64,000 nt of DNA from Terrisporobacter mayombei (GTDB lineage: Bacteria; Bacillota; Clostridia; Peptostreptococcales; Peptostreptococcaceae), in NCBI RefSeq assembly GCF_020748465.1, contig NZ_JAHZMP010000010.1, positions 1 to 64,000 of the forward strand, written 5' to 3'. The notes beneath the pieces were generated by a model that was not told the DNA's origin, made no database searches, and saw only the letters and a program-made list of their open reading frames with translations. A program made the position numbers and the translations under genes. Of this stretch, positions 8,535-18,657 are shown in pieces; the first letter of the stretch is position 1; each line of letters opens with the position of its first letter.

Positions 8535-8549
8535 TACCATTTTATGGTA
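8535..8549. promoter_or_regulatory. Palindrome in the rubrerythrin promoter region
   Basis: TACCAT-TTT-ATGGTA is a perfect 6 bp inverted repeat that runs into a TATAAA hexamer about 75 bases before rbr. It could be an operator for an oxidative-stress regulator; it does not match the classical PerR box. The same intergenic region must also hold the promoter of the divergent rib operon, which I could not place. Confidence 0.35.
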
Positions 8550-8621
8550 TAAATGTAATATAAATAAAAATAAATATTGATCATATAGATTAAATTTGCT
8601 AAATCAAGGGAGGAAATAATT

Positions 8622-9161
8622 ATGGAATTAAAGGGAAGTAAAACCGAGAAAAATTTATTATCTGCTTTTGCAGGAGAAGCTCAAGCAAGAACTAAGTATA
8701 CTTATTATGCTTCTAAAGCAAAAAAAGAAGGATATAATCAAATAGCTGATATATTCGAAGAAACTGCAAATAACGAAAAAGAACACGCTAAAATATGGTT
8801 CAAACTTTTACACGACGGTATGCCATCAACTCCAGAAAACTTAAAGGATGCTGCTTCAGGGGAAAATTATGAATGGACTGACATGTACGCTACTTTTGCT
8901 AAAGAGGCTAAAGAAGAAGGCTTCGATAAAATAGCATATTTATTTGAAGCTGTTGGAGAAATTGAAAAAGAACACGAAGAAAGATACCGTAAACTTCTTG
9001 AAAACTTAGAAAACGGAACTATATTTGAAAAAGACGGTGAAGTTTATTGGCATTGCCAAAACTGTGGACATATACATAAAGGTAAGGTAGCTCCTAAGGT
9101 ATGTCCTGTTTGTAATCATCCACAATCATACTTCCAAGTTAGAGCAGAAAACTATAAATAA
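8622..9161 (+). CDS. rbr: Rubrerythrin
   Basis: Peroxide-reducing non-haem iron protein typical of anaerobes, taking electrons from rubredoxin or NADH oxidoreductases to detoxify hydrogen peroxide in the cytoplasm. The 179-residue protein has an N-terminal ferritin-like four-helix domain (about 1-140) with the diiron ligands in [22 protein letters not shown] and [13 protein letters not shown], and a C-terminal rubredoxin-like domain with two CxxC pairs (CQNC and CPVC). GGAGG stands 8 bases before the ATG. It is the only plus-strand gene in the window, transcribed divergently from the riboflavin operon, and ends at its own terminator. Confidence 0.95.
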   Translation: MELKGSKTEKNLLSAFAGEAQARTKYTYYASKAKKEGYNQIADIFEETANNEKEHAKIWFKLLHDGMPSTPENLKDAASGENYEWTDMYATFAKEAKEEGFDKIAYLFEAVGEIEKEHEERYRKLLENLENGTIFEKDGEVYWHCQNCGHIHKGKVAPKVCPVCNHPQSYFQVRAENYK

Positions 9162-9210
9162 GCGAGTAATTTATCTCAAGTAGATAATCCCAATACCCAA
9201 TATTAAGCTA

Positions 9211-9242
9211 GGCTAACAACTTATAGTTGTTAGCCCTTTTTT
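9211..9242 (+). terminator. Intrinsic terminator of rubrerythrin
   Basis: A perfect 10 bp stem (9211-9220 with 9226-9235), loop TTATA and a T6 run on the plus strand, 50 bases past the rbr stop. Confidence 0.9.
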
Positions 9243-9376
9243 ATACTCTTAAATTTTACACTCCCACATCGTAGTTTTATACAGTGTGTTTATTAATCAT
9301 CTAATTGAATACATTTTTTTACCTTTTATTAAATGTTTCTTTATTTCCTGAGAAATTATTAGTTGAAATTTATAAT

Positions 9377-9416
9377 AAAAAAAGATGTATTCCAACATAT
9401 TGTTGAAATACATCTT
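9377..9416 (-). terminator. Intrinsic terminator of rplM-rpsI
   Basis: A 16-base arm (9382-9397) pairs with 9401-9416 with one interior mismatch or wobble, followed on the minus strand by U5. It lies 40 bases after the rpsI stop and converges on the rbr terminator. Confidence 0.85.
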
Positions 9417-9455
9417 GTATATACAATTTGAAAAATTTCCAATATTGAATAAAAA

Positions 9456-9848
9456 CTATCTTTTTGAGAACTGAGGCGCTCTTCTTGCAGCTTTTAAACC
9501 ATATTTCTTTCTTTCTTTCATTCTTGCATCTCTAGTTAAGAATCCTTCTTTCTTTAAGTCTCCTCTTAACTCAGCATCAGCTTTTAATAAAGCTCTTGAT
9601 ATACCGTGTCTTATAGCTCCAGCTTGTCCAGTGAATCCTCCACCTTCAACTTTTACTATTACATCGTATTTATTTTCATTATTAGTTAAAACTAATGGTT
9701 GTTTAACATCTCTTATTAATGTTTCGTAGTTGAAGTATTCTTCAACATTTCTTCCATTAACTACTATATTTCCTTCACCTGCAACTAATCTAACTCTAGC
9801 TACAGAGCTTTTTCTTCTTCCTGTTCCGTAGAATTGAACTTTTTCCAT
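9456..9848 (-). CDS. rpsI: Ribosomal protein S9 (uS9)
   Basis: Small-subunit protein at the decoding-site head whose C-terminal tail touches P-site tRNA. The 130-residue protein begins [15 protein letters not shown] and ends in the invariant basic tail RRAPQFSKR. An upstream in-frame start would add six residues, but AGGAGG stands 7 bases before the ATG chosen here. It follows rplM by 27 bases, the standard rplM-rpsI pair. Confidence 0.97.
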   Translation of the reverse strand: MEKVQFYGTGRRKSSVARVRLVAGEGNIVVNGRNVEEYFNYETLIRDVKQPLVLTNNENKYDVIVKVEGGGFTGQAGAIRHGISRALLKADAELRGDLKKEGFLTRDARMKERKKYGLKAARRAPQFSKR

Positions 9849-9875
9849 GATAACTCCTCCTTTCACCTATTAATC

Positions 9876-10304
9876 CTATACGTTTAATTCAACTGGGTTT
9901 TGAGCCGCATGTGTATGCTCAGCACCTGCGAATACTCTTAATCTAGTCATCATTCTGCTTCTTAATTTATTTTTTGGTAACATTCCGCTAACAGCATGTG
10001 CTACTACTTCTTCTGGTTTTTTATCCATCATTTCTCTGTAAGTTATTTCTTTTAATCCACCTACATAACCAGTGTGGTATCTATATAATTTTTGATCTAA
10101 TTTCTTTCCTGTTAAAACTACTTTTGCTGCGTTTACAACAACAACAAAATCTCCACCGTCTACGTGTGGTGTAAATGTTGGTTTATGTTTTCCTCTTAAT
10201 ATAGTTGCTATTTCTGTAGCAAGACGACCTAATGTTTTTCCTTCAGCATCAACTACGTACCAGTTTCTTTGTACGTCAGCTGGTTTAGCTATATAACTTT
10301 TCAT
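9876..10304 (-). CDS. rplM: Ribosomal protein L13 (uL13)
   Basis: Early-assembling large-subunit protein. At 142 residues it has the normal bacterial length and carries the family segments [24 protein letters not shown] and [13 protein letters not shown] precedes the ATG by 6 bases. It has its own promoter just past the truA stop and a short structured leader, so expression is probably uncoupled from the upstream ecf-truA genes. Confidence 0.97.
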   Translation of the reverse strand: MKSYIAKPADVQRNWYVVDAEGKTLGRLATEIATILRGKHKPTFTPHVDGGDFVVVVNAAKVVLTGKKLDQKLYRYHTGYVGGLKEITYREMMDKKPEEVVAHAVSGMLPKNKLRSRMMTRLRVFAGAEHTHAAQNPVELNV

Positions 10305-10386
10305 GGTTGTCCCTCCTTAATTTTCATAATTTTTTTATCTACCGTATATATAAAGTCCGGGGCAATGTGGACTTACTAGCACACTC
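10305..10386 (-). promoter_or_regulatory. Structured rplM leader, possible L13 autoregulatory element
   Basis: About 80 bases of untranslated leader contain a small hairpin, AAGTCC/GGACTT (10353-10358 with 10369-10374), with a GC-rich loop. Low-GC Gram-positive rplM-rpsI operons commonly carry an L13-type leader at this place; family membership was not tested. Confidence 0.5.
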
Positions 10387-10392
10387 TTATTC

Positions 10393-10421
10393 ATTTTAAT
10401 ACAATGACCCTGGTGTGTCAA
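10393..10421 (-). promoter_or_regulatory. Promoter of rplM-rpsI
   Basis: On the minus strand a perfect -35 TTGACA (10416-10421) and a -10 TAAAAT (10393-10398) are spaced by 17 bases. The -35 begins immediately after the truA stop codon. Confidence 0.75.
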
Positions 10422-10423
10422 GT

Positions 10424-11155
10424 TTAATAATGAACTTTTTTAAGAAATAATCCGTGTGCAGGCGCGGTATGACCTGCTTCTCCCCTATCTTGCGAAGCAA
10501 TTATTTCTTCCATCGATTTATCTATTCTTCCTCTGCCTATATCCACCAACGTTCCTACTATAATTCTCACCATATTATATAAGAATCCATTACCCTCCAC
10601 TTCTAAAGCAATTAAGTCTCCACTATTCTCAATTGAAATATTATGTATGGTTCTAACTGTATCTTTCACTGATGATCCCGAACTCATAAATCCTTTAAAA
10701 TCATGTGTCCCAAGTAGTAATTTAGCTTCTGAGCGCATTTTTTCTATATCAAGTTCATATCTAACATGATACGATGTATCCTTGTATAGTGGGCTTCTAT
10801 AAGGCTTATTATATATTAAATATCTATATATTTTCCCTGTTGCACTGTATCTAGAATGAAAATCATCAGATACTTCTTGGCAGTCAATTATAGATATATC
10901 CTTTGGCAACTTTGCATTTAATGCATCAGGAATTTTAGCTACTGGTATGCTTGAGTTTGTCTTAAAATTAGCAACTTGACCTAAAGCATGAACACCAGCA
11001 TCTGTTCTTCCAGATCCTGTTATATTTACTTTTTCTTTTGTTATTTCATAGATGGCATATTCTACTGTACCCTGTATACCAGAAGAGTTAGGCTGTTTTT
11101 GCCAACCACAATATTTTGTGCCATCATATTGTATAGTAAGTTTTAAATTTCTCAT
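10424..11155 (-). CDS. truA: tRNA pseudouridine(38-40) synthase TruA
   Basis: Converts uridines 38-40 of the anticodon stem to pseudouridine. The protein has 243 residues and shows the catalytic aspartate in GSGRTDAGVHALGQ, an N-terminal YDGTKYCGWQ segment and the GNGFLYNMVRIIVGTL motif near the C terminus. It lies 12 bases after ecfT and closes the ecfA1-ecfA2-ecfT-truA run, a gene order common in Firmicutes next to rplM-rpsI. Confidence 0.95.
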   Translation of the reverse strand: MRNLKLTIQYDGTKYCGWQKQPNSSGIQGTVEYAIYEITKEKVNITGSGRTDAGVHALGQVANFKTNSSIPVAKIPDALNAKLPKDISIIDCQEVSDDFHSRYSATGKIYRYLIYNKPYRSPLYKDTSYHVRYELDIEKMRSEAKLLLGTHDFKGFMSSGSSVKDTVRTIHNISIENSGDLIALEVEGNGFLYNMVRIIVGTLVDIGRGRIDKSMEEIIASQDRGEAGHTAPAHGLFLKKVHY

Positions 11156-11167
11156 TTACTTCCTCAT

Positions 11168-11965
11168 TTATATGAATTTAGTTACTATTATGATTGCCAA
11201 AAATACAACTTGTAAAACATAGGCTATATAATCAGCTTTTGTAATTTTGGCTTCTTTCATTTTAGTTCTATTATATCCACCTCTATAACATCTAGCTTCC
11301 ATAGCCATTGCTAATTCATCAGCTCTTCTGAAAGCACTAACAAATAATGGCACTAGCAATGGTACTAAATTTTTAGCTCTATTTATTATATTGCTACTTT
11401 CAAAGTCAGCACCTCTAGACATTTGTGCTTTCATAATTTTGTCAGTTTCATCTAATAATGTAGGTATAAATCTAAGAGCAATTGTCATCATCATCGCTAG
11501 CTCATGAACAGGCATTCCTATTTTCTTTAAAGGATTTAACATTCTTTCTATACCATCTGTAAGTTGTATAGGAGAAGTCGTTAAAGTAAGTAATGATGTA
11601 CCAACAACTAAAAATACTAATCTTATAGACATAAAAATAGCCTGTCTTATTCCCTCTTTAGTTAGAGTTAAGAAACCAAACTTCCAAATTACCTCACCAG
11701 GTAAAAAGAATATATTTATAACAAATGTAAATAGAATTATCCATCTAAGTGGTTTTATACCTTTTATAATGTATTTAAGAGGTATTTGAGACATTTTTAT
11801 TACTGCAACTAATGCTGCAGTCACTAATAAATATGGCCAAAATTTATTTATTACAAATAAAGATACCATGAACACTATTGTTGCAATAAGCTTTGTTGTT
11901 GAATCTAACTTATGAATACAAGAATTTGCAGGATAATATTGACCTATGGTTATATCTTTTAACAT
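11168..11965 (-). CDS. ecfT: ECF transporter transmembrane protein EcfT
   Basis: Membrane scaffold of a group II energy-coupling-factor importer, joining the two ATPases to interchangeable vitamin-binding S components. The 265-residue protein has about five to six membrane helices and the two Ala-Arg-Gly-type coupling motifs (QMSRGADF and ARCYRGG) in its cytoplasmic helices. Its start overlaps ecfA2 by 7 bases. No S component is encoded in this window, as expected for a shared module whose S components are scattered. Confidence 0.94.
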   Translation of the reverse strand: MLKDITIGQYYPANSCIHKLDSTTKLIATIVFMVSLFVINKFWPYLLVTAALVAVIKMSQIPLKYIIKGIKPLRWIILFTFVINIFFLPGEVIWKFGFLTLTKEGIRQAIFMSIRLVFLVVGTSLLTLTTSPIQLTDGIERMLNPLKKIGMPVHELAMMMTIALRFIPTLLDETDKIMKAQMSRGADFESSNIINRAKNLVPLLVPLFVSAFRRADELAMAMEARCYRGGYNRTKMKEAKITKADYIAYVLQVVFLAIIIVTKFI

Positions 11966-12825
11966 TTCTTTCTTCCTTTCATAAAGTTTAGTATTTCTTC
12001 TTTTATTTCTTCTATTGTTAAGACATCAGTTTTTATATCAAAACCTTTATCCTTTAATTTTATAGCTAATTCTAAAACTTGAGGTACATCTAATCCTATT
12101 TCTTTAAGTCTTGACGCATGATTATTAAAGATTTGTCTAGGTGTTCCCATAAATTCAATTTTACCATGATTCATAACTATTATAGTTTTAGCTATCTTAG
12201 CCATATCGTCCATACTATGAGAAGATAGTATTATAGTCATATTGCTTTCTTCATGTAATCTTTTTATTAAAGCAAATATTTCATCTCTTCCTCCTGGATC
12301 CAATCCAGCAGTAGGTTCATCTAGTATTAATAATTCTGGGTTCATCGCTATAACTCCAGCTATTGCCACTCTACGCTTTTGGCCACCTGATAAGTCAAAA
12401 GGTGATTTATCTTTATATTCATCATAATCAAGCCCTACAGCTCTCATAGATTCTTTTACCCTAATAGATATTTCTTCCTGGCTTAAATTCAAATTAGAAG
12501 GCCCAAAAGCTATATCTTTTTCAACTGTTTCTTCAAAAAGCTGATACTCAGGATATTGGAATACTATGCCTACTCTTTTTCTAATTTCAGTCAGGTTTTG
12601 ATTTTCTCCAGTTATATTAAACTCATTTATGAAAATTTCTCCTGATGATGGTTTAATAAGGCCATTTAAGTGTTGTATAAGAGTAGATTTACCTGATCCT
12701 GTATGACCAATTAAACCTACAAAATCTCTATCTTTTATTTCAAATGATATATCATCTATTGCTTTACTAGCAAAAGGCATACCTTCATCATATATATAAG
12801 TTAAGTTTTTTACAATAATTGACAT
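11959..12825 (-). CDS. ecfA2: ECF transporter ATPase EcfA2
   Basis: One of two paired ABC ATPases powering ECF vitamin import. The 288-residue protein has Walker [10 protein letters not shown], signature [10 protein letters not shown] and Walker [14 protein letters not shown], with a C-terminal extension (about 230-288) typical of EcfA subunits. Its start overlaps the end of ecfA1 by 16 bases, so the genes are probably translationally coupled. Confidence 0.94.
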   Translation of the reverse strand: MSIIVKNLTYIYDEGMPFASKAIDDISFEIKDRDFVGLIGHTGSGKSTLIQHLNGLIKPSSGEIFINEFNITGENQNLTEIRKRVGIVFQYPEYQLFEETVEKDIAFGPSNLNLSQEEISIRVKESMRAVGLDYDEYKDKSPFDLSGGQKRRVAIAGVIAMNPELLILDEPTAGLDPGGRDEIFALIKRLHEESNMTIILSSHSMDDMAKIAKTIIVMNHGKIEFMGTPRQIFNNHASRLKEIGLDVPQVLELAIKLKDKGFDIKTDVLTIEEIKEEILNFMKGRKKC

Positions 12826-13646
12826 AATTTCACCACCATCTCATCTACTGTTAATACATCATCGTTAATATCTATTCCTTCTTCTTTTAAAGAAGTGGCT
12901 AGTTCTGTCATATAAGGAACATCTAAACCTATTTTCTTAAGCTTTTCTATGTTTCTAAATACTTCTTTTGGTGTTCCTTCTAATACTTTTCTTCCTTTAT
13001 CCATAACTATAACTCTATCAGCATCTACAGCCTCTTCCATGTAGTGAGTTATATGTAATACTGTAATGTTTTCTTCTTTGTTAAGTTTCTCTATTACATT
13101 CATAACTTCTTTTCTACCTGACGGATCAAGCATTGCTGTAGCCTCATCAAAAATTATACATTTAGGTCTCATAGCAATTATACCTGCTATGGCAACTCTC
13201 TGCTTTTGTCCTCCAGATAACAAGTGTGGCTGTCTATCTTTTAATTCCGAAATTCCCACACTTTCAAGAGCATCTTTAACTCTTTCTCTAATTGTTTTTG
13301 GCTCTATACCTAAATTTTCCGGTCCAAATGCCACATCTTCTTCTACTATAGTTGCAACTATTTGGTTATCCGGGTTTTGGAATACCATACCTGCAGTCTG
13401 TCTTATATCCCATAGCTTTTCTTCATCTTTTGTATCATTTCCATCTATTAATATATTACCTTCTGTTGGCATCAAAATAGCATTTAAGTTTTTAGATAAA
13501 GTTGATTTTCCCGAACCATTATGTCCAATAATAGCCACGAATTCACCTTGTTTAACATTCAAACTTAAATTATCTATAGCTTTAAAACTAGATTCTTCAG
13601 TTATATATTCATATGAAATATTGTTAACGTTTATAATATTATTCAT
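12810..13646 (-). CDS. ecfA1: ECF transporter ATPase EcfA1
   Basis: Partner ATPase of EcfA2, 278 residues. Visible motifs are Walker [11 protein letters not shown]-loop FQNPDNQ, signature [10 protein letters not shown] and Walker [14 protein letters not shown]. It is the first gene of ecfA1-ecfA2-ecfT-truA. An extended -10 promoter candidate precedes it, and the rplQ terminator isolates it from the alpha operon. Confidence 0.94.
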   Translation of the reverse strand: MNNIINVNNISYEYITEESSFKAIDNLSLNVKQGEFVAIIGHNGSGKSTLSKNLNAILMPTEGNILIDGNDTKDEEKLWDIRQTAGMVFQNPDNQIVATIVEEDVAFGPENLGIEPKTIRERVKDALESVGISELKDRQPHLLSGGQKQRVAIAGIIAMRPKCIIFDEATAMLDPSGRKEVMNVIEKLNKEENITVLHITHYMEEAVDADRVIVMDKGRKVLEGTPKEVFRNIEKLKKIGLDVPYMTELATSLKEEGIDINDDVLTVDEMVVKLCQLL

Positions 13647-13694
13647 TTATTCTACTCCTTCTTTAAAGTAGTAATTTAAAATTTGTATCTTAAT

Positions 13695-13703
13695 ATTATA
13701 TCA
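13695..13703 (-). promoter_or_regulatory. Extended -10 promoter candidate for ecfA1
   Basis: Minus strand reads TGATATAAT, an extended -10, about 50 bases before the ecfA1 start and downstream of the rplQ terminator. No recognisable -35 at 17 bases. Confidence 0.45.
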
Positions 13704-13766
13704 CAGTTCTAATTAAAAAATAATTCCTTTGATTATATAATCTTTTTTAATTAATATTATTTGCAT

Positions 13767-13800
13767 AAAAAAAAGATTAAGCCCATCAAACTTAATCTTT
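13767..13800 (-). terminator. Terminator of the S10-spc-alpha cluster
   Basis: A 10 bp perfect stem (13772-13781 with 13791-13800), 9-base loop and a long U-run in minus-strand RNA, 22 bases after the rplQ stop. The plus strand also has a T-run, so it may work both ways. Confidence 0.88.
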
Positions 13801-13822
13801 TTTCATATATTTTAACTATTTA

Positions 13823-14164
13823 CTAAACTAATTCAATAAATGCCATTTCAGCTGCATCGCCTCTTCTTGGCCCTTTTTTTATTATTCTAGTATATCCACC
13901 ATTTCTCTCAGCATATTTTGGAGCTATATCAGTGAATAAGTTGTTAACTACTGTTTCATCCATAACGTAAGCTAAAACTTGTCTTCTAGCATGAAGATCT
14001 CCTCTTTTAGCAAGAGTTATCATCTTTTCAGCCATTCTACGAGTTTCTTTTGCTCTTGTTACTGTAGTTTCTATTCTACCACATCTTAGTAAGTCAGTTA
14101 CTAAGTTTCTTAACATAAGGTTTCTGTGTGATGTCACACGTCCTAATTTACGGTAATTAGCCAC
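13823..14164 (-). CDS. rplQ: Ribosomal protein L17 (bL17)
   Basis: Large-subunit protein near the exit tunnel. The 113-residue length is normal and the sequence opens with the conserved [19 protein letters not shown] segment. It is the last gene of the alpha operon, 21 bases after rpoA, and is followed by a strong terminator. Confidence 0.97.
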   Translation of the reverse strand: MANYRKLGRVTSHRNLMLRNLVTDLLRCGRIETTVTRAKETRRMAEKMITLAKRGDLHARRQVLAYVMDETVVNNLFTDIAPKYAERNGGYTRIIKKGPRRGDAAEMAFIELV

Positions 14165-14185
14165 GCCAATCCCTCCTTTGCTCGC

Positions 14186-15133
14186 TTATTCTTCGCTAGG
14201 TTTAAGTCCTAATCCTAATTCTTCAAGTTTTTGAATAACTTCTTCAAGTGATTTTTTACCAAGGTTTCTAACCTTCATCATATCATCTTCTGATTTATTA
14301 GCTAATTCTTCAACTGTATTAATTCCCGCTCTCTTTAAACAGTTGTAAGATCTAACTGATAAATCAAGCTCTTCAATAGTCATTTCAAGAACTTTTTCTT
14401 TTTGATCTTCTTCTTTTTCTACCATTATTTCAACGTTGCTTACATGCTCAGTTAAGTCAATGAATAGATTTAAATGCTCAACTAATACTTTAGCTGCAAG
14501 AGATATACCCTCTTGAGGATTAATGCTTCCATTAGTCCATACTTCAAGTGTTAATTTATCATAATCTGATTTTTGACCAACTCTTGTGTTTTCTACATGG
14601 TAGCTAACTTTTTGTACGGGAGTGTATATTGAGTCTACAGGTAAAACACCTATAGGCATATTTTCAGTCTTGTTTTCCTCGGCCGGAACATATCCTCTAC
14701 CTTTGTCAATGTTTATTTCCATATTAAATTTAGCATTATCATCTAAAGTAGCGATTAATAAGTCTTTATTTAATATTTCTACATCTGGTGGGCAGATTAT
14801 GTCTGCTCCTGTTACAGTACAAGGTCCTTGAGCCTGAATTTTAAGAGTTCTACTTCCTTCACCATCTATAGTTGCAGAAAGTTCTTTTAAAGTTAATATT
14901 ATTTCAGTAACATCTTCTTTAACTCCTGGTACTGTTGAGAATTCATGAAGAACACCATCTATTCTTATCGAATTCACTGCTACACCAGGTAAAGAAGATA
15001 ATAATATTCTTCTTAGAGCATTCCCTATAGTAGTTCCGTATCCTCTTTCTAAAGGTTCAATGACAAACTTTCCATATCTATAATCTTCACCAAGTTCTAC
15101 AATGTCTACTTTTGGTTTTTCTATTTCTATCAT
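14186..15133 (-). CDS. rpoA: RNA polymerase alpha subunit
   Basis: Assembly platform of RNA polymerase, 315 residues. The N-terminal domain (about 1-230) carries [20 protein letters not shown]; the C-terminal domain (about 245-310) that binds UP elements and activators contains [16 protein letters not shown] and [15 protein letters not shown] two codons upstream is possible, but GGAGG stands 9 bases before this ATG. It follows rpsD by 75 bases that include a small hairpin. Confidence 0.97.
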   Translation of the reverse strand: MIEIEKPKVDIVELGEDYRYGKFVIEPLERGYGTTIGNALRRILLSSLPGVAVNSIRIDGVLHEFSTVPGVKEDVTEIILTLKELSATIDGEGSRTLKIQAQGPCTVTGADIICPPDVEILNKDLLIATLDDNAKFNMEINIDKGRGYVPAEENKTENMPIGVLPVDSIYTPVQKVSYHVENTRVGQKSDYDKLTLEVWTNGSINPQEGISLAAKVLVEHLNLFIDLTEHVSNVEIMVEKEEDQKEKVLEMTIEELDLSVRSYNCLKRAGINTVEELANKSEDDMMKVRNLGKKSLEEVIQKLEELGLGLKPSEE

Positions 15134-15208
15134 GGACAAAACCCTCCTTCAAATTTATTAATCCACTGAGGGTAAACACCTCTAAAGAAAAACTTTAGAA
15201 GATGCTTA

Positions 15209-15832
15209 TTATTTAGAATAAAGCTCTATGATTAAGTGTTCAGCTATTTCAAGATCTATATCTTCTCTGTTTGGAAGAGCAGTTACAGTCGCAGTCATAT
15301 TTTCTACGTTTGCATCTATCCATCTTGGAGCTACTTTTGTATTTGCTTCTACTATACCTTTGAATTTAGCAGATGATTTAGAAGTTTCTTTAACTCCTAT
15401 AACATCTCCAACTTTTACAGTTATTGAAGGTATATCAACTTTTTTACCATTTAAAGTAAAGTGTGCATGAGTTAATAATTGTCTAGCTTCTTTTCTAGAG
15501 TTAGCTAATCCCATTCTGTAAACAACATTATCTAATCTTCTTTCTAATAAGCTTAATAAGTTTTCACCAGTTTTACCTGACATTTTCTCAGCACGTTCGT
15601 ACATGTTTCTGAATTGAGTTTCTAAAACTCCGTATATTCTCTTAACTTTTTGTTTTTCTCTTAATTGTAAACCATAGTTAGAAACTTTCTTTCTCCCTTG
15701 TCCATGTTGTCCTGGAGCATAGTTTCTTTTAACTATAGCACATTTATCTGTATAACATCTATCACCTTTAAGGAATAATTTCATTCCTTCTCTACGGCAT
15801 TGTCTGCATGATGCACCAGTATATCTTGCCAT
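15209..15832 (-). CDS. rpsD: Ribosomal protein S4 (uS4)
   Basis: Primary 16S-binding assembly protein with a role in decoding accuracy; S4 represses its own operon in several bacteria. The 207-residue sequence begins [20 protein letters not shown]; its N terminus keeps four cysteines (C9, C12, C26, C31), compatible with the zinc-binding C+ type. The S4 RNA-binding domain is central ([20 protein letters not shown]). Confidence 0.97.
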   Translation of the reverse strand: MARYTGASCRQCRREGMKLFLKGDRCYTDKCAIVKRNYAPGQHGQGRKKVSNYGLQLREKQKVKRIYGVLETQFRNMYERAEKMSGKTGENLLSLLERRLDNVVYRMGLANSRKEARQLLTHAHFTLNGKKVDIPSITVKVGDVIGVKETSKSSAKFKGIVEANTKVAPRWIDANVENMTATVTALPNREDIDLEIAEHLIIELYSK

Positions 15833-15847
15833 AATTACACCTCCTAA

Positions 15848-16246
15848 TTATACTCTTCTTCTTTTTGGTGGTCTACATCCGTTATGTGGGATTGGAGTAA
15901 CATCTTTTATCATTGTTACTTCTAGTCCAGTAGCTTGTAAAGCTCTTATAGCAGCTTCTCTTCCTGAACCTGGTCCTTTTACGAATACTTCAACACTTTT
16001 TAAACCGTGTTCCATTGCAGCTTTAGCAGCAGTTTCTGCAGCCATTTGAGAAGCAAATGGAGTTGATTTTCTTGATCCTTTGAATCCTAATTGTCCTGAA
16101 GATGCCCATGATATAGCATTTCCATGAACGTCAGTTAAAGTAATTATAGTGTTGTTAAAAGTTGATTGTATATGTGCATGACCACGATCTATGTTTTTAC
16201 GTTCTCTTCTTCTTACACGAGTAACTTTCTTTTTTTGTTTAGCCAT
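15848..16246 (-). CDS. rpsK: Ribosomal protein S11 (uS11)
   Basis: Platform protein of the small subunit that contacts the Shine-Dalgarno helix region. The 132-residue protein has a basic N terminus ([16 protein letters not shown]), the central [18 protein letters not shown] segment and the C-terminal [15 protein letters not shown] signature. It lies 15 bases before rpsD and 28 bases after rpsM. Confidence 0.97.
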   Translation of the reverse strand: MAKQKKKVTRVRRRERKNIDRGHAHIQSTFNNTIITLTDVHGNAISWASSGQLGFKGSRKSTPFASQMAAETAAKAAMEHGLKSVEVFVKGPGSGREAAIRALQATGLEVTMIKDVTPIPHNGCRPPKRRRV

Positions 16247-16274
16247 TGTTCGATTTCCCTCCTATCCTAATTTA

Positions 16275-16646
16275 TTATTTTTTCTTCTTACGAGATACAG
16301 TTTTTCTAGGACCTTTTCTAGTTCTAGCGTTAGTCTTAGTTTTTTGCCCTCTTAGTGGTAAACCTTTAGCATGTCTTATACCTCTGTAGCATTTTATATC
16401 TCTTAATCTTTTTATATTTAAAGCGATTTCTCTTCTTAAGTCACCTTCAACTAAGAAATCAGTGTCTATTATTCTTCTTAATGTATTAACTTCATCATCT
16501 GATAAATCTTTGATTCTTGCATCTGGATTTATCTCAGCTTTCGCTAATATTTCATTAGCAGTTGCTCTACCTATACCGTATATATAAGTTAAGCCTATTT
16601 CCGCTCTTTTTTCTCTAGGTAAATCTACCCCAGCGATTCTTGCCAT
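16275..16646 (-). CDS. rpsM: Ribosomal protein S13 (uS13)
   Basis: Head protein of the small subunit that forms bridges with the large subunit and touches P-site tRNA. The 123-residue protein starts [14 protein letters not shown] and ends in a lysine-rich tail with the [13 protein letters not shown] motif. Three extra upstream codons are open, but AGGAGG is 8 bases before the ATG used here. About 150 non-coding bases separate it from rpmJ, the widest gap inside the spc-alpha run. Confidence 0.97.
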   Translation of the reverse strand: MARIAGVDLPREKRAEIGLTYIYGIGRATANEILAKAEINPDARIKDLSDDEVNTLRRIIDTDFLVEGDLRREIALNIKRLRDIKCYRGIRHAKGLPLRGQKTKTNARTRKGPRKTVSRKKKK

Positions 16647-16801
16647 TACTTGCACCTCCTACGACTTAGTTATTTTACTTTTAATTGTTTTACTTAAATA
16701 TTTACTAGAAAGTATTCAAGTACTGTATTTCCAACGCATCCAGTCAATGTCACATTTAAACATTATAACATATTCAGCGACTTTATGCTAGTAATATTTT
16801 C

Positions 16802-16927
<126 letters not shown>

Positions 16928-16944
16928 TTAGACTAGTACATAGC

Positions 16945-17163
16945 CTATTTCTTACGCCAAGTGATTCTTCCTCTTGTAAGATCATAAGGTGAAAGCTCAA
17001 CATTAACCTTATCACCTTCAAGAATTCTTATGAAGTTCATTCTTAACTTACCAGATAAATGGCATAATACCTCATGTCCATTTTCTAGTCTAACTTTAAA
17101 CATAGCGTTTGGTAAGTTTTCAATAACTGTACCTTCAAATTCTATAACATCTTTTTTGGCCAT
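16945..17163 (-). CDS. infA: Translation initiation factor IF-1
   Basis: Single OB-fold factor that occupies the A site of the 30S subunit during initiation. The 72-residue length and the segments [27 protein letters not shown] and [14 protein letters not shown] are typical. It lies between map and rpmJ. Confidence 0.97.
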   Translation of the reverse strand: MAKKDVIEFEGTVIENLPNAMFKVRLENGHEVLCHLSGKLRMNFIRILEGDKVNVELSPYDLTRGRITWRKK

Positions 17164-17241
17164 TATATAATCAGCCCTCCATTTTACATTTAAATACTTA
17201 GAAATAAATGCAATTTTTGTGATAGCATTATACTATCCGTT

Positions 17242-17988
17242 TTATAAACTAGTTAATATAAGAGGTTCATCCTCTGTTATTGCTATCGTATGCTCATAGT
17301 GAGCAGAGTTTTTTCCATCTCCCGTTACTATTGTCCAACCATCGGCTAAACTGTAAACATGGTGACTTCCTTGATTAATCATAGGTTCTATAGCTAATAC
17401 CATTCCTTGCTTTAACATAGGTCCCTTATTGGGTCTACCATAGTTAGGAATGTTTGGAGATTCATGAAGATCTTTGCCTACTCCATGTCCAACTAATGAC
17501 CTAACTACTGAAAAACCATTTTTTTCTGTGTGTGTTTGTATTGTGTGTGAGACATCCGAAAGTCTATATCCAACTTTCGCGAATTTAAGTCCTTCATAGA
17601 AGCTTTCTTTCGTAACTTCTATGAGCTTCCTATTTTCTTCAGATATCAGGCCAACTCCATGAGTCTTCGCAGAGTCACCATGGTATCCTTTATAATAGGC
17701 GCCTATATCTATACTTATAATGTCTCCCTCTTTTACTATTTCATTACCAGGAATTCCATGCACAACTTTATTGTTAATAGAAGCACATATGCTTCCTGGA
17801 AATCCTCCATAGCCTTTAAAAGATGGTACTGCATTATATTTTTTTATATTTTCGTCAGCTATTTTATCTAGCTCTAAAGTAGATATTCCCGGAATAATAG
17901 CCTCTCTAATAATTTCATGAGTTTCTGCGACAATTTTCCCCGCTTCTCTCATAAGTTCAATTTCTGATTTAGATTTTATAATAATCAT
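17242..17988 (-). CDS. map: Methionine aminopeptidase, type I
   Basis: Removes the initiator methionine from nascent proteins. The 248-residue protein has the pita-bread fold metal ligands visible in [18 protein letters not shown] (two aspartates), [10 protein letters not shown] (histidine), AIEPM (glutamate) and HYEHT. No N-terminal SH3 extension is present (type Ia). Its ATG lies only 3 bases after the adk stop with a weak ribosome site, so it is probably translated by coupling to adk. Confidence 0.96.
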   Translation of the reverse strand: MIIIKSKSEIELMREAGKIVAETHEIIREAIIPGISTLELDKIADENIKKYNAVPSFKGYGGFPGSICASINNKVVHGIPGNEIVKEGDIISIDIGAYYKGYHGDSAKTHGVGLISEENRKLIEVTKESFYEGLKFAKVGYRLSDVSHTIQTHTEKNGFSVVRSLVGHGVGKDLHESPNIPNYGRPNKGPMLKQGMVLAIEPMINQGSHHVYSLADGWTIVTGDGKNSAHYEHTIAITEDEPLILTSL

Positions 17989-17991
17989 TAA

Positions 17992-18657
<666 letters not shown>

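Noticed and set aside
9243..9376. Possible small gene between the rbr and rpsI terminators
   Set aside because: The stretch between the converging terminators holds no frame with a ribosome site and is strongly AT-rich.
13066..13671. A 201-codon plus-strand open frame opposite ecfA1
   Set aside because: It is antisense to a clear ABC ATPase gene, has no ribosome site and its Ser/Ile/Pro-rich translation is typical of a frame opposite AT-rich coding DNA.
16647..16801. Possible internal promoter between rpmJ and rpsM (TATAAT near 16760 and TTGACT nearby)
   Set aside because: The hexamers do not combine at 16-18 base spacing, so only the presence of an unusually wide gap can be stated.
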